A stretch of 64,000 nt of DNA from Hippophae tibetana (taxonomy: Eukaryota > Streptophyta > Magnoliopsida > Rosales > Elaeagnaceae), in assembly GCA_037013495.1 (NCBI GenBank), contig CM072808.1:46846068-46910067 (forward strand), read 5' to 3'. Positions 13,501-25,681 of this stretch are shown here, piece by piece. Position numbers and translations under genes: made by a program. The first letter of the stretch is position 1; the number at the start of each line of letters is the position of its first letter. The notes beneath the pieces are model-generated. The model was not told the origin of the DNA. It worked only from the letters and a program-made list of their open reading frames with translations, and searched no databases.

Positions 13501-14050
13501 TTATTTTATGATTTTTTATTAAAATATTATAATGTTATATCAAAGATTACGAATTTTTAACAATAATAAAAATAAAATTTAATATAAATTGTTTAAGAAG
13601 AATCAATAATAATATTAAAACAAAACATTTATTAAATATATATTTTAATAAAATTTAAAAATTTAAAAAATATTAAAATAAAATAATAGTAATTAAAAAA
13701 ATATTAAATTAATTATTTTATGAGTTTTTAATTTTAATATTATTAAAAAATCATATTTTAATTGTATTTAATCATTTAATAAAATTAAAATTTTAAAAAA
13801 ATTATTAAAATAATATAATTTATTTTAAATTAATTATTTTTTAATCTTTATATATAAAAAATGCGGATGTTTGTTACACAAGTTATATTTTAAAATTTAT
13901 TTTTTTATAAAATAATAATAATTTTTATTTGATAATTAATATTATTATATATTTTTTAAATTTAAATATAATAATTAAAAAAACAAATAACACAATTTTT
14001 AATTTAAAAAATTAATGACAGATTTGATATGATAAAACATTTTTTCTCGT
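10576..14050. other. Very AT-rich spacer with simple-sequence tracts
   Basis: Almost pure A/T for long stretches. It includes a perfect (AT)n run at about 11222-11244 and (TTTATA)-like tracts near 11590-11620. A short GC-richer island at 11740-12070 carries no coding exon that I can support. No gene is seen. Confidence 0.55.
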
Positions 14051-14056
14051 TGTTTT

Positions 14057-14474
14057 ATGCATACAGCAAACTCATTCGTACGTCACCAGGGTCCCACCTT
14101 CTTGCTTAGCCGCTCCCCCCAGCTACTACTGAGCTGCCCCATCGCCTACAACTCTCTCTCTCTCTCTCTCAAAATTTCTTCTCACATTCATCGTCAGTTT
14201 CAGCGATCGTTAGAGAAAAATCTCTGGATTTTCGTTGTATTAATTCGCCATCTTCCTCGTGATTCGTGACGAGTAGGTACATTCATCTTTTTCATGTACA
14301 TATCTTCTTCTTCTTCTTTTTTCTTTCGGGGGAGCTATCGGTAGTCTTCTAGGGTTTCTGATGGGGATGTGTTTAGGGTTGGAAGCTTTTCGCTGCTGTG
14401 GTTGATCTTTCACCGATTAGAGAGAGGGAGAGAGAGACACTGCTTTCTGATTTTTCTTATATGCGGATCGGATA
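14057..14474 (+). promoter_or_regulatory. 5' leader of the SFH gene with CT microsatellite and upstream AUGs
   Basis: The sequence changes sharply at about 14060 from AT-rich spacer to a pyrimidine-rich leader. A (CT)n run lies at 14151-14170, and TTCTTC and TAGGGTTT elements further on, all common near plant transcription starts. A 70-codon upstream frame begins at 14057. A 4-codon frame at 14461-14475 (MRIG) ends in TAA that overlaps the main ATG as TAATG. Whether a leader intron removes part of this cannot be judged. Confidence 0.5.
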
Positions 14475-17400
14475 ATGTCGGGCCCACTAGACCTGTTTAC
14501 CAGGCCATGTGAGTTCCTTCTTTACTCATCTTCTTTTCATTCTTGCTCTCTGGGTTTGTTTTTCGTTTCATCTGCTTGGTTCTAGCGGTCTCACTGGGAT
14601 TTCTGTCGAGTTTCAGATAAAACTGAATTCGGTTAATTTTTTTGTTGTTGTTTTTAAATGCATGTTTCTGGGTTTATGCTCATTCAATGCATGGTATTCT
14701 TTGTCTTGTGAGGGATCTTCTGTATCTAGAAAATTGTTTTTTTATTATTAGAAAATAAGGACACTCCTTGTAAATCTGGAATCAGATAGTAATACTGAAA
14801 CGTAAAGGAAAAGAAAAATAAAGTAAATTGTTAATTTTCCTGCTCTTTAATTTGGTGAACTTGTTTAAAGCTCTGTTATATGGACTCGTTAGTATCCATG
14901 AATTACTAGTTACGGATGTGTGAGTAGTTTAGTTATTTAAAAAAAAATGTTTTACTTTTTTCAAAAAAATTACTTGTTCATAGCTGTAAAATGATGTAGT
15001 TTAAAATTCAGTTATTAGGAAAGGGCACCAATGTCCATTAAGATCATTGTTTAGCTAAAGGATGATACCTGTCACTGGGTTTATTTTCTCTTCTGATGGT
15101 ATGAAATGGAGAAAAAATTAGGAAGGATATCTCTATTTCGCTATATAATACAGAAGTCAAAATTTTTGTAAAACATATTTTTTTAATTGCCTTAAGATTT
15201 CTAGACAATATTTTGGATAAGAAAAATGAGCCATAATTTTCTCACATGTTGCGTTGAATTTCTATAACTTCCTGACCATGTAAGATTTCTATTGAAGCAA
15301 GTGCAATAACTTAATTTTGTTTTGCATGGGCGTCATGCTGCTCAAGTTAGGTTTTACTTTGAGTAGTTAAAACAATTGCCAAATCGTTTGTGTAGTATGT
15401 GAGTCACAATCCCTTGAGCTTTGGCAAGACAAGGTAAGGCGAAAAAGGTGTAAGTTGTGCAATCCCACATTGTTTGGGAAAGGATGATTGTAATGGTTTG
15501 TATGGCTTTCACGCTAAATATTATGAGTCCTTTTAGGTGAAAGCCCAAGAAGAAAGCATTGCATATCAGGTCGAAAGTTGACAATATCATACCATGTTTT
15601 GGAGTGAGGCATTGCAGATGGTATTAAAACATGGCCCAACCACATAATTTCATTCTATTTATCTTTATAATGGTAATGAAAAAGGATATCTTACTTAATG
15701 ACCTGAATTTTGAAATTCCAGAATTTTGTTCTACAATGTCTATCATATTTATTTTTGGGAAAAACATTGTTGTTTTAAGAAATAACTTGTCATGTCATCG
15801 TATATTCGTATTTTTATTATTGCCATCTGTAATTAATCTTTTAGCAATATTCTGTGGTAGGCTTTGAAGGGTCCTCTGGAAGTGACGAAAGAAGAGAAAG
15901 GAAATCCGACTTTGAGAACTCCGAGGATGAGAGGAAAACTAGAATTGGATCACTGAAAAAGAAAGCAATAAATGCATCTACGAAATTCAAACACTCTCTC
16001 AAGAAAAAGAGCAGTAGACGAAAAAGTGATGGTAGAGTCAGCTCTGTCTCTATTGAGGATGTACGTGATGTCGAAGAATTGCAGGCTGTCGATGCTTTTC
16101 GTCAAGCACTATTGTTGGATGAATTGCTACCAGAAAAACATGATGATTACCATAAGCTGTTGAGGTCATTAATCTATTACTTTATTTCATCATGTATCTT
16201 CATGCATATATATTATTCTGGAATATGTATTTTCTTGCATACTCATTATGCCTTGGTATTTAGAGACCATTGTTTGAAATGAAGAAATCTTGAGGATGTG
16301 GATCTATTAGATTTCTTTTAAGGTGAACTGATAAATCATTACATTTTGACACAAATGTAGGGGTGGCCATTTATGCATTGCAAAGTTTTGTATTTAACTT
16401 TGAATATATATGAAATATAACAGCTTTTAGTGGTATTTAAAAAATATTCTTTTATGATTTGTCAAATACAAACTACAAAGTGTTTAGAGAGTGTCCAATA
16501 CTGAGGGTTACAATGATTGATGGGTATCAACTGGGGAAGTGTGCATTCACTGTTCCCATATGTATACAGAGGCGGAGTACGTGGCATTAATTCATTAGGG
16601 ATGCGTTTCTTGAGCCATGTTCCCTCCATATGCTTCATGGTTATGTGGATAAATGGCACTTGTCTAGGACTCAGCATGCGTGGTCACGTGTAATCCTCGT
16701 GGTCCCTTGGTTAATTTTGGTCTAAGACTTGGTCGTGCTGGAGGAGTGGTCTGGGTTGGGTTAGGTTCGGCCTGAGTTCCTAGGCCTAGCCCTTGGGCGT
16801 CATTCTTGGTTGAACAAGCTGAGATTGGTTGAGTCCGGTAATCCTGGTTTTTTGGGCTTAAGTGAAGCCTCTAGCTTTCCTGTGGGCTAAGGAACAATGT
16901 TAGGCTGATCATAGGTCCTAGGTGAAGGCCTTTGTGTGAGATACTGACTTAGGAAGTCATGCGTTATCAGGTACTATCCATACCTTATGATCAAACATGA
17001 GGCTTTAACATTTGAGTGGCTTTTTGCCCATTTGTTGGGCTCGGAAGTGGCTGGGGTTTTCTCTTTAAGATGTGAAGTGTGATTTTTGGGAGAGGAGAGA
17101 TAATTTCCTTTGAAAGAATGGAGATCAATGTTTTATTTTTGAGAACTTTTGTTGAAGTTATACTTTTCATGTTAGAATGTTCTTGTTGAATTGGAGAAGG
17201 AAAGGAAATAATGTTTCAGGGTTTTGAATGCTACCTAGCTGCCTAGAATACTACTGTTAATGAGAAAGGGAAAAAAAGAAAAGAAAAGAAAAGAAGAAGC
17301 ATCTAGAAAACTAGTAGAGCTTGAAAAAGAATACAGTAGTAGAGTGTTCTTTTGAATGAATTATGTTGAAGAAAGGTGACCTGATAGCTTAACTGGGAGA

Positions 17401-20400
17401 TGATTCAATCTGAAGCAATGATGTACCTGCTTGGGAAGTTTGCTTTAAAGAGTGGTAATGATGGTATCTAGTAAACTCCAAACATGGACATGGTTCATTT
17501 TGCTTAGGAATTCAGCAGTATGGTTGAGAAAGGCCTCACTGTTTTGTTATGGTGTTGCTTTTAGATTTTCATATTGGTTAGATGTTGCCTGACACCTGGG
17601 TCTTCATTCAGAGTATTGTGCTTTATGGATTTCATTACTTGCAGGTTTTTGAAAGCAAGAAAATTTGATATTGAAAAAGCAAAGCATATGTGGGCTGATA
17701 TGCTTCAATGGAGAAAGGACTTTGGTGCTGAATCTATTTTGGAGGTAAGTGCTTGCTAAATTGATTGTTTGAATTTGCAATACTTATAACTATTTGTTCA
17801 ATTGTGACATTTCTTTTAGGATTTTGAGTTTAAAGAGCTGAATGAAGTACTAAAGCATTATCCTCATGGCTATCATGGCGTGGATAAGGAGGGAAGACCT
17901 GTTTACATTGAAAGATTGGGAAAAGTAGATCCTAATAAACTAATGCAGGTCACAACTTTGGACCGTTATGTAAAGTACCATGTTCAGGAGTTTGAGAAAA
18001 GCTTTGCAATAAAGTTTCCAGCTTGTACAATTGCTGCAAAGAAGCACATTGATTCAAGCACTACAATCTTGGATGTCCAAGGCGTGGTATGTTGGCTGCA
18101 ACCATCTGTCTCTTTAATGGCCCAGCATATCTTATACAGTTAAAGTGTCCCATAATTCTTTATTTGCTCGTTTGAATTTGTGATTGATAAGGGCCTTAAG
18201 AACTTTACAAAATCTGCTAGAGAACTAATAATGAGGCTGCAGAAGATTGATGGTGATAATTATCCTGAGGTATGTGATTATATCAACCTACACTTTGTAG
18301 TTTGTATTAATCTCGACCCTGGACTCTTTATCGAATATTATTTTTATAACAATTCCGTCTTCTTGATTGATGCAGACTCTATGCCAAATGTTTATCATCA
18401 ATGCTGGTCCAGGATTTAGGCTTCTATGGAACACTATTAAATCATTTCTTGACCCTAGGACAACCTCCAAAATTCATGTATGCAGCATTGATTCACATTA
18501 TGAGAACAGTTATTTGATTTCTCCTTAGCCAGTCGTGCTAAAAAATTGATCTCTCCATGGTTTCATGAAAAACTTTTTAGGTCCTTGGAAACAAATATCA
18601 GAGCAAACTGCTTGAGATTATAGATGCCAGGTAATATTAGGTTCTGCAATGTTTCTGATATGTCTGGTTTGACCATGCTATGTTTTATAGTACTTATAAC
18701 TTCTACTAGTATCTGATATTTCCATAACCATTCTATTTTCTGTCGCTCGTTCAAAGTTCTGTCTTCTTCATTGAATTACATGGATGTCTTCACGTATGTA
18801 GTGAGTTGCCAGAATTTCTTGGAGGCAGCTGTACATGTACTGACCAGGGTGGTTGCCTTCGATCTGATATCGGTCCTTGGAAAAACCCAGAAATACTGAA
18901 GGTCATTACTAGGCTTAATATTTCTTTGGGCTGTGTCTCTATAGCACTGTGTGGCACCAGTTTTTTTTTTAAATATTCTCTCTCTCTCTCTCTCTCTCAA
19001 ACTAAAAGAATTGCCTTCTCATTTTATTGCAGATGGTTCTTAAGGGTGAAGCACGACGCACCAGGCAGGTTGTCAAAGTTCTAAACAATGAGGGAAAGGT
19101 TATTTCTTGTGCCAAGCCACATTACCCAATGGTAAAAACATCAAAAACACTGTAAGTTTATATTACAGTTGGGAAAAAGTCTTGTTATCTCTATATAATT
19201 GACTTATATGTATGAGCAGGTAAAAGGCAGTGATACCTCCACAGCTGAATCAGGATCAGAAGCTGAAGACATTGCTTCTCCAAAAGCATTGAAGAGTTAC
19301 TCACATCTACGGTTGACTCCTGTTCGTGAAGAAGTACGGTTCAACCTTATGCTTTGTATTTTGTATCATTTATTGGTTAAATCTATATTTTGTATCATAA
19401 AGTACTTTTATCCAGGATCCTCTCTCTCTTGCTCTTTTTGCCACCCTTTCTTTTTTATATTGTATGGTTGGTTGTATCTTTTAACGTTAATATTTGAATA
19501 TGTATGAATCAATTGAACATAGTGAACCTTGAATTTCTATATGATGAATTTATCTCCATATGGATGGTTGAATTTGGTATCCGAGTTTTCTTCTGGAAGG
19601 ATTAGTATATATTCTGGTCCTTGTCGGAGAACAAAATTAGAATGTAGCTTATATATACAGCTTTTGGTTAGAAAGGGAAATTAAAATTGTTTTTGAATGA
19701 TGATATTGTGGAACATTTGTTTTACCCATATAGAACTTTCATGACTTTGTGTCTTATATTTTACATTATTTTTTTCTCAAAGTGTCTTATATTATACGTT
19801 CTGTAATGCATTTAAGTGTAATTGCAGGCTAAGGTGGTTGGGAAGGTAAACTATGTTGGTGGCTTAGCAGGATATGACGAATATGTACCCATGGTTGACA
19901 AAGCTGTGGATGCTGGTTGGAAGAAGGAAGCAACTCTCCAAAAGTCCAATTATTCTAAAGGTTGTTCAAACTTATATGTGACATTCTAAATACATCTCAT
20001 GCTCTATGCGTCAATACCTGATGATATTTTCTGTTATATTGCTTTCAGCAGACCGCCTGTGAAGAGCTGAATTTCATTGATTTTTAAATTGTTATTATGA
20101 AACTGATGATGATGGTGATATTTGTTTGTTACATGGTTTAAATGAATGTTATATGCTTCCCATTAGAATGCATGAAGCACAGATGTGTGTCAAAAATATA
20201 ATTGGCCTATGTTAAAGTTTTGGATAATACCTATGGCTATGTTTGGATCTCAAATTTACATAGGAAAAAAATGGTGAGAAAAATACGAGGGGTCAAAAAT
20301 AAGTGGTATATATCGCTTAGCTATCTGAGTTAATTCTAAATATAACTCGTAACTATCTGAGTTGTTCCAAATTTATAGCTTAATTATTTGAGTTGTTTTG

Positions 20401-22249
20401 AATCTACCTCTGATGTGTGATGCCGTTAAATGAAGATTAACGGAATGATATAAATAGAACAAAATGCAATAATTGAGTGGTATAAAGGAGACGAAAAATA
20501 GTTCGATATTTTGAATAAAACAATGCAATAGTTTGGTGGTATATTTGTAGGTTTATCCTAAATAATATATTGTATTATTTGATTCTTTTCCTTTTCTTTT
20601 TTAATCATATTCTCATTTTTTTCCATACAAATCTAAGGTCCAAACATAGCATTTTATATTGGTGTCTGAGTAAATATGTTTTGCTTGTTATTGTTAATGT
20701 AGTCCACTTCTCTTTATTTCATTCTAATGTTTTCTCTAAGTTTTTGTTTTTACAGGCCTTTCCAGCAGTCATTGACCATCTATATTTGAAGAAAGTCATA
20801 CCGTTTTTGCTGGAATGATATTTTTAGTTGAATGGATCCATTAATCGTCTCTAGAATTGTTATGCTTTGAGTACTGTTTCATTATATTATCTTCTCTATA
20901 GGTTTTTATGTTGTGCATTGAAATTGGAATCTCTTATTACCTGCGTGACCTTTGTCATTTGGGCCTAAACTAGTGCTTGTTTACAATATGTGAGACCTTA
21001 TACATGGAATTAGTTTCCTTTCAATTTTTTATGGCATCAATTTGTAGGCATGCTATATTGAGCTTTTTTCTTTTAGCCATTGTCATGTGTTTAAATCAAA
21101 TGCAAATTTTGCAATTGCAGGAACAGTTCCCCACATTGAAACCCTGAAAACACCAAAAGGAATTTGTGCTCGAATTTTGATGGTTCTCACAGCCTTCTTG
21201 ACTGCGTTCACTCTCTTGCGTACAATGGCATATCGTTTAACACGGAAGATTCCTGAAACATCACCTAATGGTGATAAAAATATTGCTGAGAATACCTTTG
21301 CTGTGGCACATAAGGAAGAGTGTCGACCTCCATCATCAACTCTAACTTTAAAAGAAGCTGATGTCCTCTCTTCTGTTCTGAAAAAGCTAGGGGTGCTTGA
21401 GGAGAAGGTTGATTTACTCCATTCAAAGCCATCTGAGATGCCTTATGAGAAAGAAGAATTGCTGAATGCTGCTGTCTGTCGTGTGGATGCCTTAGAAGCA
21501 GAGTTGATTGCTACAAAGAAGGTATGAATTACTTTTGCATGTTTCGGTGTGGCTAACTTATTAAACTTTCACGTGTTATGTTTATGGAATTGACTGTCAA
21601 GTTTGTACTTAGGCTATGGGTTAAAACAAAATGTGAGTTGTCTTTTTTTCCCACTCTATGAACACCAAAATTCAATATTGTCTGCGTTGGAGCATTTGCA
21701 TAACTTTGGGAAAATGCAAAACTGTCTGCTTTGAATTGAATCTTTGCACTTTGAAGGTCATGAGTAGTTTAACTTGGTATGATTTCTATCAAACAAAAGA
21801 GGTACATTAACATTTTTTTTCCTTTTTCTTTCTTTTATGGTTTAAGCTAGTCTTTGACAATATTTTGGTGTTTTGAGCTCGACTTGCATTTCTTTTACAG
21901 TGTTTTACTTTTTGTGTTAATTATTAGGCTACCCCAGATGGTAAGAGAGTGCATTTAAGTTTTAACTTGAAACCCCCCCTTTTCTTAAAATGCATGTGTT
22001 GATTGAATTTGCTTTGACGGCAAGCAGGCTCTTTATGATGCTTTAATGAGGCAAGAAGAATTGCTAGCTTATATAGACAGACAAGAAGAAGCTAAGAACC
22101 AGGTAGGTTGACGAGATATTCTCTTTCTCTCCTTTCTTCCCTCCCCTTGCATTCGTGTGATTGCACGTATTTTTGTGTCTAATTTGCACTATTTAAGACT
22201 GAAACTTTGCTTGCCCTATTGTTATTAGAAAAAGAAGTTTTGCTGGTAA
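14475..22249 (+). CDS. SFH8: Sec14-like phosphatidylinositol/phosphatidylcholine transfer protein, SFH6/SFH8 type
   Basis: Fourteen coding exons join in phase to 625 aa: 14475-14508, 15861-16164, 17645-17744, 17820-18086, 18192-18269, 18376-18477, 18581-18630, 18802-18901, 19033-19131, 19220-19333, 19828-19960, 21121-21521, 22028-22102, 22229-22249. The protein starts [15 protein letters not shown]. It has a basic stretch (about residues 38-62), a CRAL-TRIO N-terminal segment (about 85-130), and a Sec14 lipid-binding domain (about 150-325, with YIERLGKVD and [13 protein letters not shown]). A hydrophobic segment follows at about 479-496, then a coiled-coil-like region and the C-terminal KKKFCW typical of nodulin-domain SFH proteins. 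In this family the Sec14 domain exchanges PI and PC to prime phosphoinositide synthesis at membranes. SFH6 and SFH8 cannot be told apart here. The last exon is only 21 nt and was chosen because it supplies that ending. All key blocks are present, so the gene looks intact. Confidence 0.92.
15354..15622. mobile_element. TRIM/LTR-like fragment in SFH intron 1
   Basis: The segment contains CAATCCCACATTGTTTGGGA, GGTGAAAGCCCAAGAAGAAAG and GACAATATCATACCA. Plant LTRs of the Cassandra/TRIM kind share this kind of wording (CCCACAT..GGTTGGG, AAGCCCAAAG, GACAATATC). It is richer in G+C than the surrounding intron. I see no paired LTR or target-site duplication, so it may be a solo LTR or a fragment. Confidence 0.35.
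16455..17070. mobile_element. GC-richer insert in SFH intron 2, probably a transposon or solo-LTR fragment
   Basis: Intron 2 (16165-17644) is the second-longest of the gene. A block of about 600 bp in it has clearly higher G+C than the flanks, with repeated words such as GGCCTAG, GGGCTTAAG and TGGGCT. It contains no exon in frame with its neighbours. An LTR-like insertion is the simplest reading, but I found neither ends nor a target-site duplication. Confidence 0.3.
18975..18999 (+). repeat. CT microsatellite in SFH intron 8
   Basis: A run of CT dinucleotides between a T-tract and the acceptor of exon 9 (19033). It forms part of a long polypyrimidine stretch and may vary in length between individuals. 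Confidence 0.8.
20235..20650. mobile_element. MITE in SFH intron 11
   Basis: The ends are imperfect inverted repeats of about 41-46 bp. The left arm (20235-20280) begins GGCTATGTTTGGATCT and ends in an A-tract. The right arm (20610-20650) reads back as GCTATGTTTGGACCTTAGAT with the same A-tract. The roughly 415-bp unit has no coding capacity. Terminal TATGTTTGG is common in plant MITEs, perhaps of hAT descent. A clear target-site duplication was not seen. Intron 11 (19961-21120) is otherwise featureless. Confidence 0.6.
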
Positions 22250-23410
22250 AATTGTTCTTCTGGTGGACGCATTAAGATTTTGCTGATCTGTTTCCCAAAT
22301 GTGGTCGAGTGACCATTCAACTGTTGATCACTCGCTGATGACATGCCATCTCAAATTCTTAGTATTGTTTTTATGGGAAAAGTAATACAAAGATCTTTTT
22401 TGTTTGCAAATGTGCAAGGAATTTGAAATGCTATCTCCTAATATTTGTCCAGTTATGTTTTTGTTTGCACGCCTTTGATTAAAAAATTAATGTCTGAAAA
22501 ATTATAGCTTCTATATGCTGTGGTTGTTTGTCTTGCGGAAGTTTAGAGACAAGATTTGGGATGACTAAATGAGAGTTTATATGAAATACGATGATTATGA
22601 ATGTGGCGAAAAGATTACAATGATATGCTTAAAGAACATCAAGTAAAAGAGTTTAGTAATAAGGATGTGGAAAGTTGATCTGTGCGATATAGATGGCAGC
22701 TTGGACAAGTAAGACTAGCACGAAACATTTAGTTTTGAAACAATTGGTCCAATTTGTGCTCAAGAACAAACCACGATGGCCAATCTAGTTTGGTTTACAA
22801 ATTGGACGATGATTTATCATAGGATTCCCTTTAGGCATTACGGATAGGGATTGCTAAAGCCAATGAATGAGGCAACTTGTATGCAACCCCCATTGTCTCA
22901 TTATCATTTGCAATTGACATACGAGTGATTCTTGGATTGTCTAAAAGAAATGTTTTTGAAGAGGTTAAAAGTAAAAAACTAAGTGAATAATCGAGTTATA
23001 TAAAAATCAGAGTACTTGAGTTCAAAATACTTAGCTGGGTATTGACCTTAATGAATTGGTATGTCAATTTCAATAGTTTCTCGTGCTTGTACTTCAAAAT
23101 AACTGATCAATATTAACCTCGTTTATATTGTAGTAATAATAATTTAGAAATGTGATTGAATCACTACAGAAGAGAGAACCCATGCGCAGAGCTATGGTTG
23201 AAATGATGAAATGAAGAGAAAAAAAAGTACAAAAATGATAGAGAGCCTTGAGACTAAACGAGAGTGTAGGGATAATTAAAGAAAGAAGGAAGAGGATATC
23301 GTAAAATCAAACGTTATTGGTCGAAAACAAATTCAACATATACAAATAATGACGACGGTAAATTTTTCTCATTCTACATCAAATTAGTACAAGAGTATAA
23401 ACATTTTTTC
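22250..23410. other. Spacer downstream of SFH
   Basis: 3' UTR and intergenic DNA. Base composition around 22540-23000 is more balanced than in the rest of the spacer, but no reading frame, RNA gene or repeat border was recognised. Confidence 0.5.
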
Positions 23411-23838
23411 CTTATTTATCTATTATTTTTTCTTAAACATGAAAAAAGATGATTCAGAAAAGAATAAGAAGAATATGCTTGCTTTATAATTGGTCAGCTT
23501 AAAAAAAAAAGTGCAATGCTTAGTTGACATTAGTGAACTAATCCTTGGTCGAATTTGTTAAAAAAAAAAAAATATGATGGCAATTGAGGATTTTCCAAGC
23601 GGAAATAAAGTTTCAAAAGAGGGTTGTCTTAGTTAAAAGTTACTGATAATAAATGTATAAAAAGGGTAAACTAATAATAAATATAATATTGAAATAATGT
23701 AAATATTACAAAGTATGACTTAAATTGTATTTTTGTAATGTTTTTGTATTAAAAATATAGTATTAAATTATTATAAATTGTATTGGGATTATATTTTTGT
23801 AACATTTAGATGATATGTTTGTAACATTCTTAATATAT
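23411..23838 (+). repeat. 430-bp direct repeat, left copy, flanking the BAHD gene
   Basis: Nearly identical to 27239-27671 in the same direction. Both begin CTTATTTATCTATTATTTTT and end GTAACATTCTTAATATAT. Differences are a few substitutions, A-tract length changes and an 8-bp insertion in the right copy. The copies lie 3.83 kb apart, one on each side of the acyltransferase. They do not start TG or end CA, and no primer-binding site or polypurine tract adjoins them, so they are not obvious LTRs. Confidence 0.85.
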
Positions 23839-24214
23839 GCCATAAAATATAGAAAAATAAAGCATATATTTTGATGAATTAATTAGATCTTAAACCTTTA
23901 AACAAAAGCCTCTTTCATATGTTTAAACACGACCATAAATGATAAAACCAACTTTTATTGAAACACATTTTTAATAAGTAACTCCTTTTTGGTCAGAGAA
24001 AAAAAAAATTCTGCCAAAAAAATTCAACCCGCTTTAACTGAATGGCATGAAGTTCATTCAGTTATTAGAAAATGTGAAATTCAAGTGAGCATTATACTTA
24101 TTAAATATATATATATATCTTCTGATTGAAAAAGAATAAGAAGAAGTTAATGGGTCAGGCTGGAACTCACATGTCTTGTATGATTTTTTTGGTAAGAAAC
24201 GAACCAGTATTATT

Positions 24215-25090
24215 TAACATAAAGCTTTTGCAATTACAATATTATGAATCATAAGGGGAAGATCCAATATTTGGAAACTACCCTCCTTATGTTCAATGAA
24301 AGCCCACTTAGCTATATTATATGATAAACAATTACAATTTTTAGGTATCCAACAAGTTGAAAAACAATTGAAATTTGTAATAATAGGGTAACTTCATCCG
24401 AAAAAATTGCCTAGCATTCCAAGATGTCTGACTAGGTTGATTCAAAAGATAATTAACGATTGATTTGCAATCTCCTTTAATGATAACATACCTGATCTGT
24501 ATTGCCTGTGCTAGACTAATAGACAAAGCTCGTGATTTTGTCACATCTGTATCAAAAACTTGTAACTGCTTACACCAAATCATGAAAATCATGGGTTCAT
24601 TATATCCTGACAATCATGAAACTATCTCTTGAAAATCACGGACTATTTAGGAATCAATCATACGTTTAAATTGATTTCATAGGTAAATATCCGATGATTT
24701 TAGACTATGAATATTCTAAATTACCTTTTTTTAATTTCTTTATCCCTAAATTTTACAGAGCTCCACGTTATCACTTTTAGAAATGAAAGATTGACATAGA
24801 TTATCCAAAATAGAGAAATTATTGGGATTAGTAGATTGAACCATTTGTTGGAAGTGTAGTTCAATACGGTTGTTATATTTTGTCTGCCTTGTAACCAATT
24901 ACCATTATTATCTTGTAACGACCAAATTGCATTTTTCCTTCTATAAATTTTCCTTCTTCTATAAAGAGTAGAAAGATGGAATTTTTTTTTGCTTCTGTCA
25001 CATTTGTTTCGAAATGATTTCTCAACGAATCAATTGTTCTTCCCATTGGTTTTGTAGAGGTGTGCAATGAATTTGATCTTATTCATCTAA
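24215..25090 (-). mobile_element. LINE (L1-type) retrotransposon remnant with internal deletion
   Basis: On the minus strand, 25080-24790 resembles the linker before the reverse transcriptase of plant LINEs, with an RRRK..NG-NW pattern across frames. After a break, 24613-24220 resembles a LINE RNase H domain: SRALSISLAQAIQIRYVIIK, GDCKSIVNYL and then an IAKWAF-type ending. The reverse transcriptase that should lie between them is missing, and frameshifts are present. The element is dead. The RNase H could instead come from a host-like RVT_3 protein, but the upstream linker favours a LINE. Confidence 0.5.
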
Positions 25091-25198
25091 GTCTAATTGT
25101 TGCAAATGAGTAAACTCTTTTTTGTTAGTGTTAATCTTTTCGTGAATGAGACTTATTCCATAACTTTATTTCATAAACCGTGCAATCAAATCCTTAAT

Positions 25199-25515
25199 TA
25201 GTGTAACGGATCAAATTTATTGCTAATAAATTGATTTAGTATTAGAAAATGCGTTAGTGTATATATATATCATGACACCTTTTTAACTACCCCACGTTTA
25301 AAATGGGTCTTAATCCCATTAAGTCTTATCAAATTATGCAATAAAGGCTAATTAATCTTTAGTCTTTTGCTTTAGCTTCTAAACGTTTGATTTTTTTTCA
25401 TTCTTTTGCCATTAATACCAGATTAATTCATATACATTTAGAGAGAGATATACTACTAACGCATTTTCTAATACTAAACCAAGTGTATTAGCAACAAATT
25501 TGACCCGTTACACTA
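25199..25515. mobile_element. 317-bp MITE in the promoter of the BAHD gene
   Basis: Two arms of about 70 bp, 25199-25268 and 25446-25515, are inverted copies. Both begin TAGTGTAACGG and share TTTAGTATTAGAAAATGCGT, with roughly nine mismatches in ten matched. The core between them is AT-rich and non-coding. The arms are long for the unit's size, so a single strand would form a large hairpin. A target-site duplication is not clear. The right end is 166 bp before the BAHD ATG, inside the likely promoter. Confidence 0.75.
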
Positions 25516-25681
25516 TTTAAATATATATCACACACTAATATTTGAGCATGATAAAAGATAGATCCGAGAGAGATTGAAAAGGCTACGAAATTTATTGGTT
25601 AAAAAAAAGTATATTTCTACAAAATTGCGTACGTTTTGGGATTTATATTATATACATTGATCCCAAAAAAGTAAAACGAAG

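Noticed and set aside
15354..15590. 78-codon minus-strand frame in SFH intron 1
   Set aside because: It coincides with a TRIM/LTR-like fragment and has no protein-like motif.
20570..20818. 82-codon frame ending [20 protein letters not shown], preceded by an acceptor-like TTTTACAG
   Set aside because: SFH exons 11 and 12 join in phase without it and reproduce the expected family sequence; this frame lies partly inside the MITE and next to it.
25226..25515. CACTA transposon suggested by CACTA/TAGTG at the ends
   Set aside because: The orientation is reversed (TAGTG...CACTA), opposite to the CACTA superfamily termini.
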